Shown piece after piece: positions 1 to 8,226 of a stretch of 64,000 bases of DNA. Positions within the stretch are counted from its first letter, which is position 1. Every line of letters starts with the position of its first letter. Position numbers and translations under genes: made by a program. The notes under the pieces are model-generated. The model saw only the letters and a program-made list of their open reading frames with translations, ran no database searches and was not told the DNA's origin. Source of the DNA: WTJH01 sp049889695 (GTDB lineage: Bacteria; Bacteroidota; Bacteroidia; Flavobacteriales; Flavobacteriaceae); the NCBI GenBank assembly GCA_049889695.1, contig JBMHCX010000006.1, positions 248,001-312,000 of the forward strand, read 5' to 3'.

Positions 1-527
1 CCAAAGCAGTCATCCGCGCATTGCAAATGTACCCAGACGTGAATGCCATGATCGATGGGGACTATAAAGTCAACTATGAGTATTGCGATATCAGTATAGC
101 TGTCTCAGGACCCAAAGGACTGATGGTTCCCGTAGTTCGCAACGCTGAAACCTTATCGTTTAGAGGGATTGAAGCCGAAATTAAGCGTTTAGCAATACGT
201 GCCAGAGACGGACAAATCACTGTCGACGACATGACAGGTGGAACATTTACCATTTCGAATGGGGGAGTCTTCGGATCCATGCTTTCCACACCTATCCTCA
301 ACCCTCCACAATCTGCTATTCTGGGCATGCATAATATTATTGAACGACCAATCGCTGTAAATGGTGAAGTTGTTATTCGTCCGATGATGTATCTAGCGCT
401 TTCCTATGACCACAGAATTATTGATGGAAAAGAATCTGTTGGATTTTTAATTGCGATTAAAGAAGCATTGGAAAACCCTGTGGAGATCCTCATGGATGGA
501 AACGTACAAAACGCTTTAGAACTGTAG
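1..527 (+). CDS. odhB: 2-oxoglutarate dehydrogenase E2 (dihydrolipoyl succinyltransferase), 3' part
   Basis: Partial gene: the frame is open to the left edge of the window, so only the C-terminal catalytic domain (about 175 residues) is present. This enzyme moves the succinyl group from lipoamide to CoA in the TCA cycle. The active-site motif SYDHRIIDGKE, with its His and Asp, lies near the C-terminus. GGTFTISNGGVFGS and the LNPPQSAILGMH stretch are typical of OdhB/SucB rather than the pyruvate E2. The lipoyl and E1/E3-binding domains would lie upstream. Its stop overlaps the end of the convergent protease gene by 12 bp, with no terminator between them. Confidence 0.93.
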   Translation, partial: KAVIRALQMYPDVNAMIDGDYKVNYEYCDISIAVSGPKGLMVPVVRNAETLSFRGIEAEIKRLAIRARDGQITVDDMTGGTFTISNGGVFGSMLSTPILNPPQSAILGMHNIIERPIAVNGEVVIRPMMYLALSYDHRIIDGKESVGFLIAIKEALENPVEILMDGNVQNALEL

Positions 528-941
528 TTCCATAGTTCTATCGGCATAGCGAATAACCGCTTGCGTTTGGAGGAGGAAGTCAGCTCCTAATATTCCATCA
601 ATGGCAGCTACTTCGTATTGTGCTAAACTGTTATTGATCGGTTCAAAGTCCATCACCATAAATGATAGCTCCATCGAATGTGCTCCAAATGAGAGCCCTA
701 TGGCTAAACTTTTCTGAGCATCCATCGCGGTTTTATTAGCGGCTGAAGCCTGTATTTTTTTTGCAGATAGCTCGAGTCCAAAAGCGGAGTGCTTCTCTTT
801 AGCAAAACAACTATGAGAAGCGCCAGTATCAATTAAAAAATAAGCAGGATATATCCCAACTTTAGCCGTACAGCACAAATGTTGAGAAGCGGTAAGCTCC
901 AGGGGGAGCGATAATAATGACGCGGATTCTTTCTTAAACAT
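516..941 (-). CDS. retropepsin-like (clan AA) aspartic protease
   Basis: A 141-residue protein with a single DTGAS motif (about residue 37-41), the signature of retropepsin-like aspartic proteases, which work as homodimers. A second conserved stretch, IDGILGADFL, resembles the ILG-x-DFL element of this family. No signal peptide or membrane segment is obvious, so it is probably cytoplasmic. I chose the ATG at 941. The frame extends upstream to 1058, but that extension overlaps the start of the divergent tatD gene and is low complexity. An exact TATCTTTG box also lies 6 bp upstream of 941. Substrate unknown. Confidence 0.75.
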   Translation of the reverse strand: MFKKESASLLSLPLELTASQHLCCTAKVGIYPAYFLIDTGASHSCFAKEKHSAFGLELSAKKIQASAANKTAMDAQKSLAIGLSFGAHSMELSFMVMDFEPINNSLAQYEVAAIDGILGADFLLQTQAVIRYADRTMELQF

Positions 942-947
942 GCTTAC

Positions 948-955
948 CAAAGATA
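948..955 (-). promoter_or_regulatory. Bacteroidota -7 promoter box for the aspartic protease gene
   Basis: On the minus strand this reads TATCTTTG, an exact match to TAnnTTTG. It lies 6 bp upstream of the ATG at 941, which supports that start and predicts a very short or absent leader. No clear TTTG -33 element was found. Confidence 0.5.
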
Positions 956-967
956 GTCCTAATCCCG

Positions 968-975
968 TATTTTCG
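968..975 (+). promoter_or_regulatory. possible -7 box for tatD
   Basis: TATTTTCG matches TAnnTTTG at 7 of 8 positions and ends 4 bp before the ATG at 980. It faces away from the protease promoter at 948-955, so the two genes appear to be divergently expressed from a 38-bp gap. Confidence 0.3.
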
Positions 976-979
976 CAGC

Positions 980-1780
980 ATGAATATGATCGATACCCAT
1001 ACCCACTTATATGTAGATGCTTTTGATGAAGACCGCAAGGAGGCTGTAGAACGTGCAATGGCTCTTGGCATCTATCGTTTTTATTTACCGGCTATTGACT
1101 TTGAAACCACTGATCGGATGTTCGCGCTAGAAAAGCAATTTCCAAATCAGATGCGACTGATGATGGGCTTGCATCCAACTCATGTAGCAGCCGATTACAA
1201 AAAAGCACTCGATCATGTAGAAGAATGGTTGTTTCAGCGACCTTTCGCTGCCGTCGGTGAAATCGGAATTGATCTGTATTGGGAACAAAAATATATGTCT
1301 CAGCAAATTGAAGTGTTTTCCAAGCAAATCGAATGGGCTAAAACTTTAAACCTACCCATCGTTATTCATTGCCGGGAAGCCTTCGACGAAATTTTCAAAG
1401 TTCTTGATCAATACAATGACGAAAAGCTCTTTGGAATATTTCATTGCTTTACAGGAAGCCAGCAACAAGCCCTGACCGCTATCGATTATGGTTTTAAACT
1501 TGGAATTGGGGGGGTAGTAACATTTAAGAATGGAAAAATTGATCGGTTTTTAGATCAAATACCCTTATCTGAGATTGTTTTGGAAACCGACGCCCCTTAT
1601 TTAGCACCGACGCCCTATCGCGGCAAGAGAAACGAATCTGCATACTTAGATTTGGTGGCGGAAAAAGTAGCGGCTTGTTATGGGATTTCAAAAAAAGAGC
1701 TAGCCGCTCAAACAACTGAAAACGCCCTGTCTATTTTTCAAGAATACGACCCTTTGATTTTAAAGGAGACTAATCGTTAA
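980..1780 (+). CDS. tatD: TatD family metal-dependent hydrolase (DNase)
   Basis: A 266-residue TIM-barrel metallohydrolase of the TatD family, of which some members are 3'-5' exonucleases. The metal ligands are visible in order: IDTHTHL at the N-terminus, GEIGID (Glu), VIHCREA (His), FHCFTG (His) and LETDAPYLAP (Asp). Length matches the family. An alternative start is the ATG at 986 (MIDTHTH). The gene is divergent from the protease and is followed by tRNA-Ser. It is probably cytoplasmic. Confidence 0.92.
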   Translation: MNMIDTHTHLYVDAFDEDRKEAVERAMALGIYRFYLPAIDFETTDRMFALEKQFPNQMRLMMGLHPTHVAADYKKALDHVEEWLFQRPFAAVGEIGIDLYWEQKYMSQQIEVFSKQIEWAKTLNLPIVIHCREAFDEIFKVLDQYNDEKLFGIFHCFTGSQQQALTAIDYGFKLGIGGVVTFKNGKIDRFLDQIPLSEIVLETDAPYLAPTPYRGKRNESAYLDLVAEKVAACYGISKKELAAQTTENALSIFQEYDPLILKETNR

Positions 1781-1811
1781 GTCAAAAAAATAGTTAATTT
1801 TACAGCCCAAT

Positions 1812-1899
1812 AGAGAGGTGGCCGAGTGGTCGAAGGCGCACGCCTGGAAAGTGTGTATACGCCAAAAGCGTATCGAGGGTTCGAATCCCTTCCTCTCTG
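1812..1899 (+). tRNA. tRNA-Ser(GGA)
   Basis: An 88-nt class II tRNA. The acceptor stem AGAGAGG (1812-1818) pairs with CCTCTCT (1892-1898), with G1899 as discriminator. The anticodon loop CTGGAAA (1844-1850) holds anticodon GGA at 1846-1848, flanked by CACGC/GTGTG. A long variable arm (about 1857-1874) and the T-loop TTCGAAT are present. The CCA end is not encoded. This tRNA reads UCC and UCU serine codons. Confidence 0.96.
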
Positions 1900-1920
1900 C
1901 TTTTTAACAGCACATATATA

Positions 1921-1960
1921 AAGGTGATAAGTTTTTTGGAAAGCTTATCGCCTTTTTTTG
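1921..1960 (+). terminator. intrinsic terminator after tRNA-Ser
   Basis: GGTGATAAG (1923-1931) pairs with CTTATCGCC (1944-1952) to form a 9-bp stem with one wobble, followed by seven T residues (1953-1959). Confidence 0.8.
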
Positions 1961-2172
1961 ATCTCCCTATACTTTTGTCCTTGTGGTCGGTTTGCAACGG
2001 GTCCCTTAAACCCTTCTTTTTAGCGGTCGAAATGTGAGATTTGCCACCAATGGGGGTAAATTTTGGTTTTTTTAACCTTTCAGAGGGCGGACTTCTGCTT
2101 GGATTACTTCCCAGAGATCAATTTTTTTATATATTTAAGCCCTAAAATAAATCACAAATAAATATCTAGACA

Positions 2173-2928
2173 ATGAGAAAACTGATTCTTGCCTTAGCCG
2201 TATTTGGATTCTTCGCTACATCCATACCTGCTTATGCTGCTCCGGTAAACACACCCGCAACCATGCTGGTACAAGAGGAAGAGGCTCCTGCACAAGAGGC
2301 ATCTTTTACTCAGGAACTTAAAAAACGTTTTATAGAAGGTGGTCCAGGATTTATGGGGATCGTTCTAATTTGTTTGATCCTTGGATTGGCCATTGCTATT
2401 GAACGTATCATATTTTTGAACCTCGCTACAACAAACACTAAAAAATTAACAGCTGGCGTAGAGGAAGCTCTTTCTTCTGGAGGTGTTGAAGCTGCAAAAG
2501 AAGTATGCCGCAACACAAGAGGACCTGTTGCCTCTATTTTCTACCAAGGACTCGACCGTGTAGACGAAGGTGTTGAAAGTGCTGAAAAAGCAGTCATCGC
2601 TTACGGGGGTGTACAAATGGGTCAATTAGAGAAAAACGTTTCTTGGATCTCATTGTTTATCGCTCTTGCACCAATGCTTGGGTTCATGGGAACTGTAATC
2701 GGGATGATTCAGGCCTTTGACAAGATTGAAGCCGCTGGTGACATGCAACCTTCTCTAGTTGCTGGAGGGATTAAAGTAGCCCTCTTAACAACTGTATTTG
2801 GACTTATTGTTGCGATTATTCTTCAAATTTTTTACAACTACATCGTTGCAAAAATCGATAGTATCGTCAATGATATGGAGGATGCATCTATCACATTGGT
2901 AGACATTCTTGTAGCTCAGAAAAAATAA
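2173..2928 (+). CDS. exbB: MotA/TolQ/ExbB proton channel protein
   Basis: A 251-residue inner-membrane protein of the ExbB/TolQ family. It begins with a signal-like hydrophobic segment ending around AYAAP (about residue 22). A transmembrane helix follows at about 55-78. The conserved C-terminal helix pair includes SLFIALAPMLGFMGTVIGMI (about 160-179) and LLTTVFGLIVAIIL (about 205-220). With ExbD it turns proton flow into motion for TonB-dependent uptake or similar work. It is first in a tight operon with 2952-4531. No tonB gene is present here, so the exact partner is unknown. Confidence 0.92.
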   Translation: MRKLILALAVFGFFATSIPAYAAPVNTPATMLVQEEEAPAQEASFTQELKKRFIEGGPGFMGIVLICLILGLAIAIERIIFLNLATTNTKKLTAGVEEALSSGGVEAAKEVCRNTRGPVASIFYQGLDRVDEGVESAEKAVIAYGGVQMGQLEKNVSWISLFIALAPMLGFMGTVIGMIQAFDKIEAAGDMQPSLVAGGIKVALLTTVFGLIVAIILQIFYNYIVAKIDSIVNDMEDASITLVDILVAQKK

Positions 2929-2951
2929 GTTCATATAATCATACACAACAT

Positions 2952-3401
2952 ATGAATCTCAATAACATCGTAAAAATCGTATGTGGAGTTTTTGGAGTAC
3001 TAGGGGTTGTCCTTTTGCTTCGAATCATCTCTACTGGAGACGAAGAAATCAAAATGGCGGCTGCCATGGGTGATTTCGGAACCGTGTCGCCATTAGTATC
3101 GCTATCTCTTTTTATCGTAGGGGTAATTGTGGTGATTACATTAGTATTCTCCCTAGCAAACCTGGCATCAGACGCTCAAAAACTTAAAAAGGCACTTATT
3201 TTTATCGGTCTTTTTGGCTTGGTAGTAGCTATCAGCTTTGGTTTGTCTACCGGAGTAGAAACACCCCTTAAAGACGGTGAAGTTTTATCTGCTAACGGTT
3301 CTCGTTGGGTAGAAGCCGGACTTCGTACTTTCTTTATTTTAACTTTTGTCGCCGTGGGAGCTATGCTTTTCTCAGGTGTACAAAAATTGATTAATCGTTA
3401 A
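2952..3401 (+). CDS. small four-helix membrane protein in the ExbB/ExbD operon
   Basis: A 149-residue protein of unknown function with four predicted transmembrane helices (about residues 6-25, 46-72, 78-97 and 122-143) and almost no soluble part. It lies 23 bp after exbB and 12 bp before the first exbD, so it is clearly in the operon and probably joins or assists the ExbB/ExbD motor. I recognise the gene position from other Bacteroidota but not a named family. Confidence 0.7.
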   Translation: MNLNNIVKIVCGVFGVLGVVLLLRIISTGDEEIKMAAAMGDFGTVSPLVSLSLFIVGVIVVITLVFSLANLASDAQKLKKALIFIGLFGLVVAISFGLSTGVETPLKDGEVLSANGSRWVEAGLRTFFILTFVAVGAMLFSGVQKLINR

Positions 3402-3413
3402 GCACTATAGAAC

Positions 3414-4037
3414 ATGCCTAGAAGAGCAGCACCAGAAGTAAATGCAGGATCGATGGCCGACATCGCCTTTCTTCTACTTATCTTCTTTTTGGTGACCACG
3501 ACTATTGAAACCGATAGCGGGATTACACGGAAGTTACCTCCTATGGAAGACGTGATCGATCCGCCAATCATCAAAGAGAGAAATATCTTTACGGTAGTTG
3601 TAAACAAAAACAACCAACTGTTAGTAGAGGAAGAACTTACCGAAATCAAAGATCTTCGGTCCATGGCCGTTGCATTCTTAGATAATGGCGGTGGGCAAGG
3701 TGAAGATGCATGTGATTACTGTCAAGGAAAGAAAGACCCTGAGTCATCGGATAATCCAGTAAAAGCGATTATTTCATTAAAGAACGACCGCGAGACTTCA
3801 TACAAAGTCTATATCGCGGTACAGAATGAATTGGTTGCCGCTTATAATGAACTGCGAAACCGCGAATACTCTTTACGCAATCCGATGGATGGAATGGATT
3901 TTGTTGCAGCGAATAAAATGTATTCTGATCCTCGAACAGACTTGACGGTTAAAGCCGAGCTTAAGCCCAAACTAGACGAAGTAAAGCAACTCTATCCTCA
4001 GAAGTTGTCTGAAGCCGAACCTAGTAAAACCAATTAA
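3414..4037 (+). CDS. exbD: ExbD/TolR biopolymer transport protein (first copy)
   Basis: A 207-residue protein with one N-terminal membrane helix (about 16-31) in which Asp16 (MADIAFLLLIFF) is the expected proton-carrying residue. The periplasmic domain is longer than in classical ExbD (about 140 residues). It carries a small insertion with Cys100 and Cys103 (CDYC), which could form a disulfide. The gene is followed after 11 bp by a second exbD. Members of this family usually work as dimers within an ExbB pentamer; two different ExbD proteins suggest a heterodimer. Confidence 0.9.
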   Translation: MPRRAAPEVNAGSMADIAFLLLIFFLVTTTIETDSGITRKLPPMEDVIDPPIIKERNIFTVVVNKNNQLLVEEELTEIKDLRSMAVAFLDNGGGQGEDACDYCQGKKDPESSDNPVKAIISLKNDRETSYKVYIAVQNELVAAYNELRNREYSLRNPMDGMDFVAANKMYSDPRTDLTVKAELKPKLDEVKQLYPQKLSEAEPSKTN

Positions 4038-4048
4038 ACAGATTTTTT

Positions 4049-4531
4049 ATGTCTAAGTTTAAGAAGAAAAAAAGCGGAGAATTACCAGCCATTTCAACGG
4101 CTTCTCTACCAGATATCGTTTTCATGTTGTTATTCTTTTTTATGGTAGCAACGGTTATGCGCGATAGTACGCTAATGGTTGCCAACGTGCTTCCAGCGGC
4201 AGACCAGGTGCAAAAGCTCGATAAGAAAGACCGAGTGATGTATATCTACGGGGGGAAACCATCATCGCGATATCAAGATAAGTATGGTACAGGTGCTCGT
4301 ATTCAGTTAAACGATAAGTTTGCTTCCGTCAGTGAAGTAGCAGCTTTTGTTTTAGCAGAAAGAGCGTCCAAAAGGCAAGAGCTTCAGAATGTACTGACGA
4401 CTGCCTTGAAAGTCGATGGTGAAACAAAAATGGGCTTGGTAACCGATATTAAGCAAGAACTCAGAAAGGTAAATGCCTTAAAGCTCAACTATACCACTCG
4501 TCTAGGGGACTATGCCCAAAATATGGATTAA
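4049..4531 (+). CDS. exbD: ExbD/TolR biopolymer transport protein (second copy)
   Basis: A 160-residue ExbD paralogue. A basic N-terminus (SKFKKKKSG) is followed by one membrane helix containing LPDIVFMLLFFFMVAT, with the conserved proton-binding Asp at about residue 22, then a periplasmic domain. It is the last gene of the exbB operon and is followed by a strong terminator. It differs clearly in sequence and length from the preceding copy. Confidence 0.9.
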   Translation: MSKFKKKKSGELPAISTASLPDIVFMLLFFFMVATVMRDSTLMVANVLPAADQVQKLDKKDRVMYIYGGKPSSRYQDKYGTGARIQLNDKFASVSEVAAFVLAERASKRQELQNVLTTALKVDGETKMGLVTDIKQELRKVNALKLNYTTRLGDYAQNMD

Positions 4532-4548
4532 GGATGAGTTTTATACCA

Positions 4549-4581
4549 CAAAAAAAAGTGCCTTCTTGGCACTTTTTTTTT
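4549..4581 (+). terminator. intrinsic terminator of the exbB-exbD operon
   Basis: GTGCC (4558-4562) and GGCAC (4568-4572) form the core stem with loop TTCTT. An upstream A-run and a downstream T-run (4573-4581) extend the pairing, so the hairpin could work in both directions. Confidence 0.85.
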
Positions 4582-4606
4582 GATCTTTATAGAAATATTT
4601 TCATCA

Positions 4607-5266
4607 GTGCGTTTGCGATTGCTCGTCTTTCTTGGACTTTTTTCAGTGGCTCAATCATGGGCCCAAAAGCCTTTGTTTAGAGAAGATCAAATCTATATTG
4701 GAGCAGGTGTCCTTATCGCCAATGCCAACCAACAACCCTTTTCCCAAACCGATTTTTCAGGTCAGTTTCAATTTGGACTGATTCGAGATTTCCCCATCAG
4801 TAAAGATAGTCGTTGGGCTTTGGGGATTGGATTAGGACACGACTATCGTTCGCTCGTATCCAATTTATATTTAGAGACCAACCCTCTTACAAATGCTCCC
4901 CAGCAATTCCGATGGCTGACTTCAGACGAAGAGCCCTCTGGATTTCGACAGTCACGACTGGTACTTCCCTTAGAATTGCGCTGGCGAAGCGCCACTGTCA
5001 CTTCCGATATTTTTTGGCGCATACACGGAGGAGTGAAGTTGAGCTATATTTACCGCAATTCCTTTCAGAACCTAGCTTCTTCTCTATTGAATACTGTAGT
5101 TGAGCCTTGGCAGCTCTCAGCTCAACTAGTAGCGGGCTATAATACCTGGAATTTCTATTTCGAATATGAGCTATTGCCCTGGCTGAACCCTGATTTCCCA
5201 AATGTCGAAGGGGGGCAGTTTCGGCTACAAACTTTTCAGCTGGGAGTGATGTTCTATTTTTTATAG
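4607..5266 (+). CDS. outer-membrane beta-barrel protein (porin/PorT-like)
   Basis: A protein of about 219 residues with a Sec signal peptide (MRLRLLVFLGLFSVAQSWAQ) and alternating aromatic beta strands ending in FYFL, as expected for a small outer-membrane barrel. I chose GTG 4607 because it starts directly at the signal peptide; a TTG at 4580 would lie in the terminator hairpin. Similar proteins next to exbD and rpoN in other flavobacteria are annotated as porin or PorT family, but I cannot confirm that this is the secretion component PorT. It overlaps the end of rpoN by 6 bp, tail to tail. Confidence 0.7.
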   Translation: MRLRLLVFLGLFSVAQSWAQKPLFREDQIYIGAGVLIANANQQPFSQTDFSGQFQFGLIRDFPISKDSRWALGIGLGHDYRSLVSNLYLETNPLTNAPQQFRWLTSDEEPSGFRQSRLVLPLELRWRSATVTSDIFWRIHGGVKLSYIYRNSFQNLASSLLNTVVEPWQLSAQLVAGYNTWNFYFEYELLPWLNPDFPNVEGGQFRLQTFQLGVMFYFL

Positions 5267-6706
5267 CTCTTTTCGCAAGCGAGCGACAGGCAAATCCAAC
5301 TGTTCTCGATATTTAGCAACTGTTCGTCGGGCAACGGGATATCCTTTTTCTTTTAGTTGTTCGGCTATTGCCTGATCTGAAAGGGGCTTCTTCTTGTTTT
5401 CACTTGCGATGATCTGTTCTAAATGCTTCTTTATTTCAATCGGAGATACTTCTTCGCCGCTCTGCATATTAAATCCTTCTGAAAAAAACTCTTTTAACTG
5501 TTTAATTCCGTAAGGAGTGTCGATATATTTACTGTTGGCCACACGTGAAACCGTTGAAATATCCATTTCAATAGTTTCGGCGATATCCTTTAAAATCATA
5601 GGTTTTAAACGTTTTTCATCGCCGCTTAAAAAGTACTCCCTTTGGTGGTCTACAATGGCATTCATCGTTTTAATAAGGGTGTGATATCGCTGTTCTAAAG
5701 CGTCGATAAACCATTTTGCAGCATCTAGCTTTTGTTTGATAAATAGAACCGCTTCCTGTTGGGATTTAGAAGAATTTCTGGCCTCCTGATATCCGGCAAG
5801 CATCTCTTTATATCCTTGCGACACGCGTAATTGTGGTGCATTTCGTCGGTTGAGGTCAACGATTACCTTCCCATCCTCTAATTGCATGCTAAAGTCTGGA
5901 ACAATATGGTTGTTCTGAGTACTAGCAGCATGGGCTCCTCCGGGTTTTGGATTGAGTTTGGACACCTCCTCGAGGGCCTCTTTTAATTCTTCGGCACTTA
6001 GATGAAAACGATCCTGTAGCTTTTGGTAGTGCTTTCGGCTAAAAGCATCGAATCCGTGTTCAATGATTTGGAGGGCATTCTCTATTGAAGAACGGTCAGA
6101 TTTTTTTCGCTGTAGTTGCAACAACAGACATTCTTGTAAATTCCGGGCTGCTGTTCCCGGAGGGTCTAAGGTTTGTACTTTTTTAAGCACTGCTAGTAAC
6201 TCCTCACGACTTACCATCTGGTTTTGAGTGAATGCCAAGTCATCCATAAGATCATCAATTTCTCGACGGAGGTAGCCGCTTTCATCCACACTTCCCACAA
6301 TAAATGCAGCGATAGGCTGTTCTGCTTCGGTGAGAATAAGGGTTTGCAATTGTTGCATTAGGAACTGATGATAGCCGAGCTGGTTGCTTAAAGGGCTTTC
6401 CCTGAGAGGATCATCGGCACTGTAGTTTTGTGCCTGTAATTTGTAGCTGGGAATATCATCATCCGACAGGTAGGCTCCCAAATCAATCGCATCTGTATCG
6501 ATCTGAAGATGCTCTTCTGCGTCTAAAGTTTCATCTTCCGAAGTATCGGGAATTTCTAAACCACTTTCAAGTGCCGGATTTTCTCCTAATTCTGCTTGTA
6601 TGCGCTGCTCCAAATCCAAAGTGGAAAGCTGTATCAGCTTCATCAGTTGGATTTGCTGTGGCGAGAGTTTCTGCGCCAGTTTCAGTTGCAGTTGTTGTTT
6701 AAGCAT
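5261..6706 (-). CDS. rpoN: RNA polymerase sigma-54 factor
   Basis: A 481-residue sigma-54. Region I at the N-terminus is Gln-rich (QLKLAQKLSPQQIQLMKLIQ) and contacts activators. An acidic region II follows at about 45-95. The core-binding and DNA-binding domains come next, ending in the RpoN box ARRTVAKYRE near the C-terminus. It reads -24/-12 promoters and needs enhancer-binding ATPases; none is encoded in this window. asnS lies 46 bp upstream on the same strand and may be co-transcribed. Confidence 0.96.
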   Translation of the reverse strand: MLKQQLQLKLAQKLSPQQIQLMKLIQLSTLDLEQRIQAELGENPALESGLEIPDTSEDETLDAEEHLQIDTDAIDLGAYLSDDDIPSYKLQAQNYSADDPLRESPLSNQLGYHQFLMQQLQTLILTEAEQPIAAFIVGSVDESGYLRREIDDLMDDLAFTQNQMVSREELLAVLKKVQTLDPPGTAARNLQECLLLQLQRKKSDRSSIENALQIIEHGFDAFSRKHYQKLQDRFHLSAEELKEALEEVSKLNPKPGGAHAASTQNNHIVPDFSMQLEDGKVIVDLNRRNAPQLRVSQGYKEMLAGYQEARNSSKSQQEAVLFIKQKLDAAKWFIDALEQRYHTLIKTMNAIVDHQREYFLSGDEKRLKPMILKDIAETIEMDISTVSRVANSKYIDTPYGIKQLKEFFSEGFNMQSGEEVSPIEIKKHLEQIIASENKKKPLSDQAIAEQLKEKGYPVARRTVAKYREQLDLPVARLRKEL

Positions 6707-6752
6707 AGCTTAAATTACAAAATTTAGAGTCGCGCAGAAGATTATCAAAAAG

Positions 6753-8186
6753 TTAAAATGCCGCATTTTGCGGTGTTCTCGGAAAAGGAATAACATCGCG
6801 AATATTTCCCATACCCGTTGCAAAGAGTACTAGTCTTTCAAACCCAAGACCGAAGCCACTGTGGGGAGCTGTTCCAAATTTGCGAAGATCTAAGTACCAC
6901 CAGAGTTCCTCTGGGTCTACGTCCATAGCTTTCATGCGTTCTTGAAGTACATCTAAGCGTTCTTCCCGTTGCGATCCGCCGACAATTTCACCAATGCCCG
7001 GGAATAATATATCCATGGCGCGAACGGTTTTTCCGTCCTCGTTCATACGCATATAAAAAGCTTTTATTTCTGCTGGGTAATCATACAAAATAACAGGACA
7101 TTCGAAGTGCTTTTCGACTAAGTAGCGCTCGTGTTCACTTTGTAGATCTGCACCCCATGCGTCGATTAAAAACTGGAACTTTTTCTTTTTATTGGGCTTC
7201 GACTGTCGGAGGATATCTATAGCTTCCGTATAGGATACTCTTTTAAAGGTGTTGTTCACCACAAATTCTATTTTTTCGATTAAGCCCATTGGACTTCTTT
7301 CGTTTTGTGGTTTGGTTTTATCCTCGTCAGCCAAACGTTTATCGAGCAATTGTAGATCGTCTTTACATTTTCGGAGTACTTCTTGGAGTACGTAACGGAT
7401 AAAATCCTCCGCGAGTTGCATGTTGTCCTCTAAGTTGTAGAATGCCATCTCAGGTTCAATCATCCAAAACTCGGCAAGGTGTCTGGTAGTGTTAGAATTT
7501 TCGGCGCGGAAGGTCGGTCCAAAAGTATAGACATTCCCAAGTCCCATAGCGTAGGTTTCCGCTTCTAACTGGCCGGAAACCGTTAAATGGGTTTCCTTAC
7601 CAAAAAAATCTTGCTTATAATCGACATTCCCTTCTTCATCCGTAGGCGGATTTTTTGGGTCTAGAGAGCTGACTCGGAACATTTCTCCAGCCCCTTCGGC
7701 ATCGCTTCCCGTAATGATAGGTGTGTTGACGTATACAAAATTGTTATTTTGAAAGAATTCGTGAACGGCAAACGAGAGGACAGAACGAATCCGCATGATG
7801 GCGCTAAAAGTTGCCGTACGGACCCGAAGATGCGCTTTTTCACGCAAAAATTCAAGACTGTGCTTTTTGGGCTGAATGGGGTAGCTTTCAGGGTCTGACT
7901 CCCCCAATATTTCAATTTCCTCGACTTGTATTTCTACAGTTTGACCTTTTCCTTGGCTGGCAACTAGCTGTCCTTTTATTTCTAGTGCCGCCCCAGTAGA
8001 TATTTTTTTGAGTTGGCTCTCATCCATTTGTTCAAAATCGACCACACATTGCAAGTTGCTCTGGGTGGAGCCATCATTGAGAGCAATGAATCGGTTGGCT
8101 CTAAAGGTGCGTACCCAACCTCTTACGCCTACAGATTGTCCTTCAGCTTCCAGCCCGAGGATTGCAGAAATTCTTTGATATTCCAT
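6753..8186 (-). CDS. asnS: asparaginyl-tRNA synthetase
   Basis: A 477-residue class II synthetase that charges tRNA-Asn. It has an N-terminal OB-fold anticodon-binding domain (VGVRGWVRTFRANRFIALND) and a catalytic core with motif 2 (TFRAENSNTTRHLAEFWMIE). Motif 3 is at the C-terminus (GFGLGFERLVLFATG ... NIRDVIPFPR). Length is normal. An exact -7 box lies upstream at 8203-8210. Confidence 0.96.
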   Translation of the reverse strand: MEYQRISAILGLEAEGQSVGVRGWVRTFRANRFIALNDGSTQSNLQCVVDFEQMDESQLKKISTGAALEIKGQLVASQGKGQTVEIQVEEIEILGESDPESYPIQPKKHSLEFLREKAHLRVRTATFSAIMRIRSVLSFAVHEFFQNNNFVYVNTPIITGSDAEGAGEMFRVSSLDPKNPPTDEEGNVDYKQDFFGKETHLTVSGQLEAETYAMGLGNVYTFGPTFRAENSNTTRHLAEFWMIEPEMAFYNLEDNMQLAEDFIRYVLQEVLRKCKDDLQLLDKRLADEDKTKPQNERSPMGLIEKIEFVVNNTFKRVSYTEAIDILRQSKPNKKKKFQFLIDAWGADLQSEHERYLVEKHFECPVILYDYPAEIKAFYMRMNEDGKTVRAMDILFPGIGEIVGGSQREERLDVLQERMKAMDVDPEELWWYLDLRKFGTAPHSGFGLGFERLVLFATGMGNIRDVIPFPRTPQNAAF

Positions 8187-8202
8187 GCCTTAAATTTGGG
8201 CA

Positions 8203-8210
8203 CAAAGATA
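8203..8210 (-). promoter_or_regulatory. -7 promoter box of asnS
   Basis: The minus strand reads TATCTTTG, an exact TAnnTTTG match. It sits in the 40-bp gap between the upstream transporter gene and the asnS ATG, 16 bp from the start codon. Confidence 0.55.
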
Positions 8211-8226
8211 GGGGATTCCCCAAAAC

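Noticed and set aside
942..1058. N-terminal extension of the aspartic protease frame to 1058
   Set aside because: It runs through the divergent tatD start, has no domain character, and the promoter box at 948-955 supports ATG 941.
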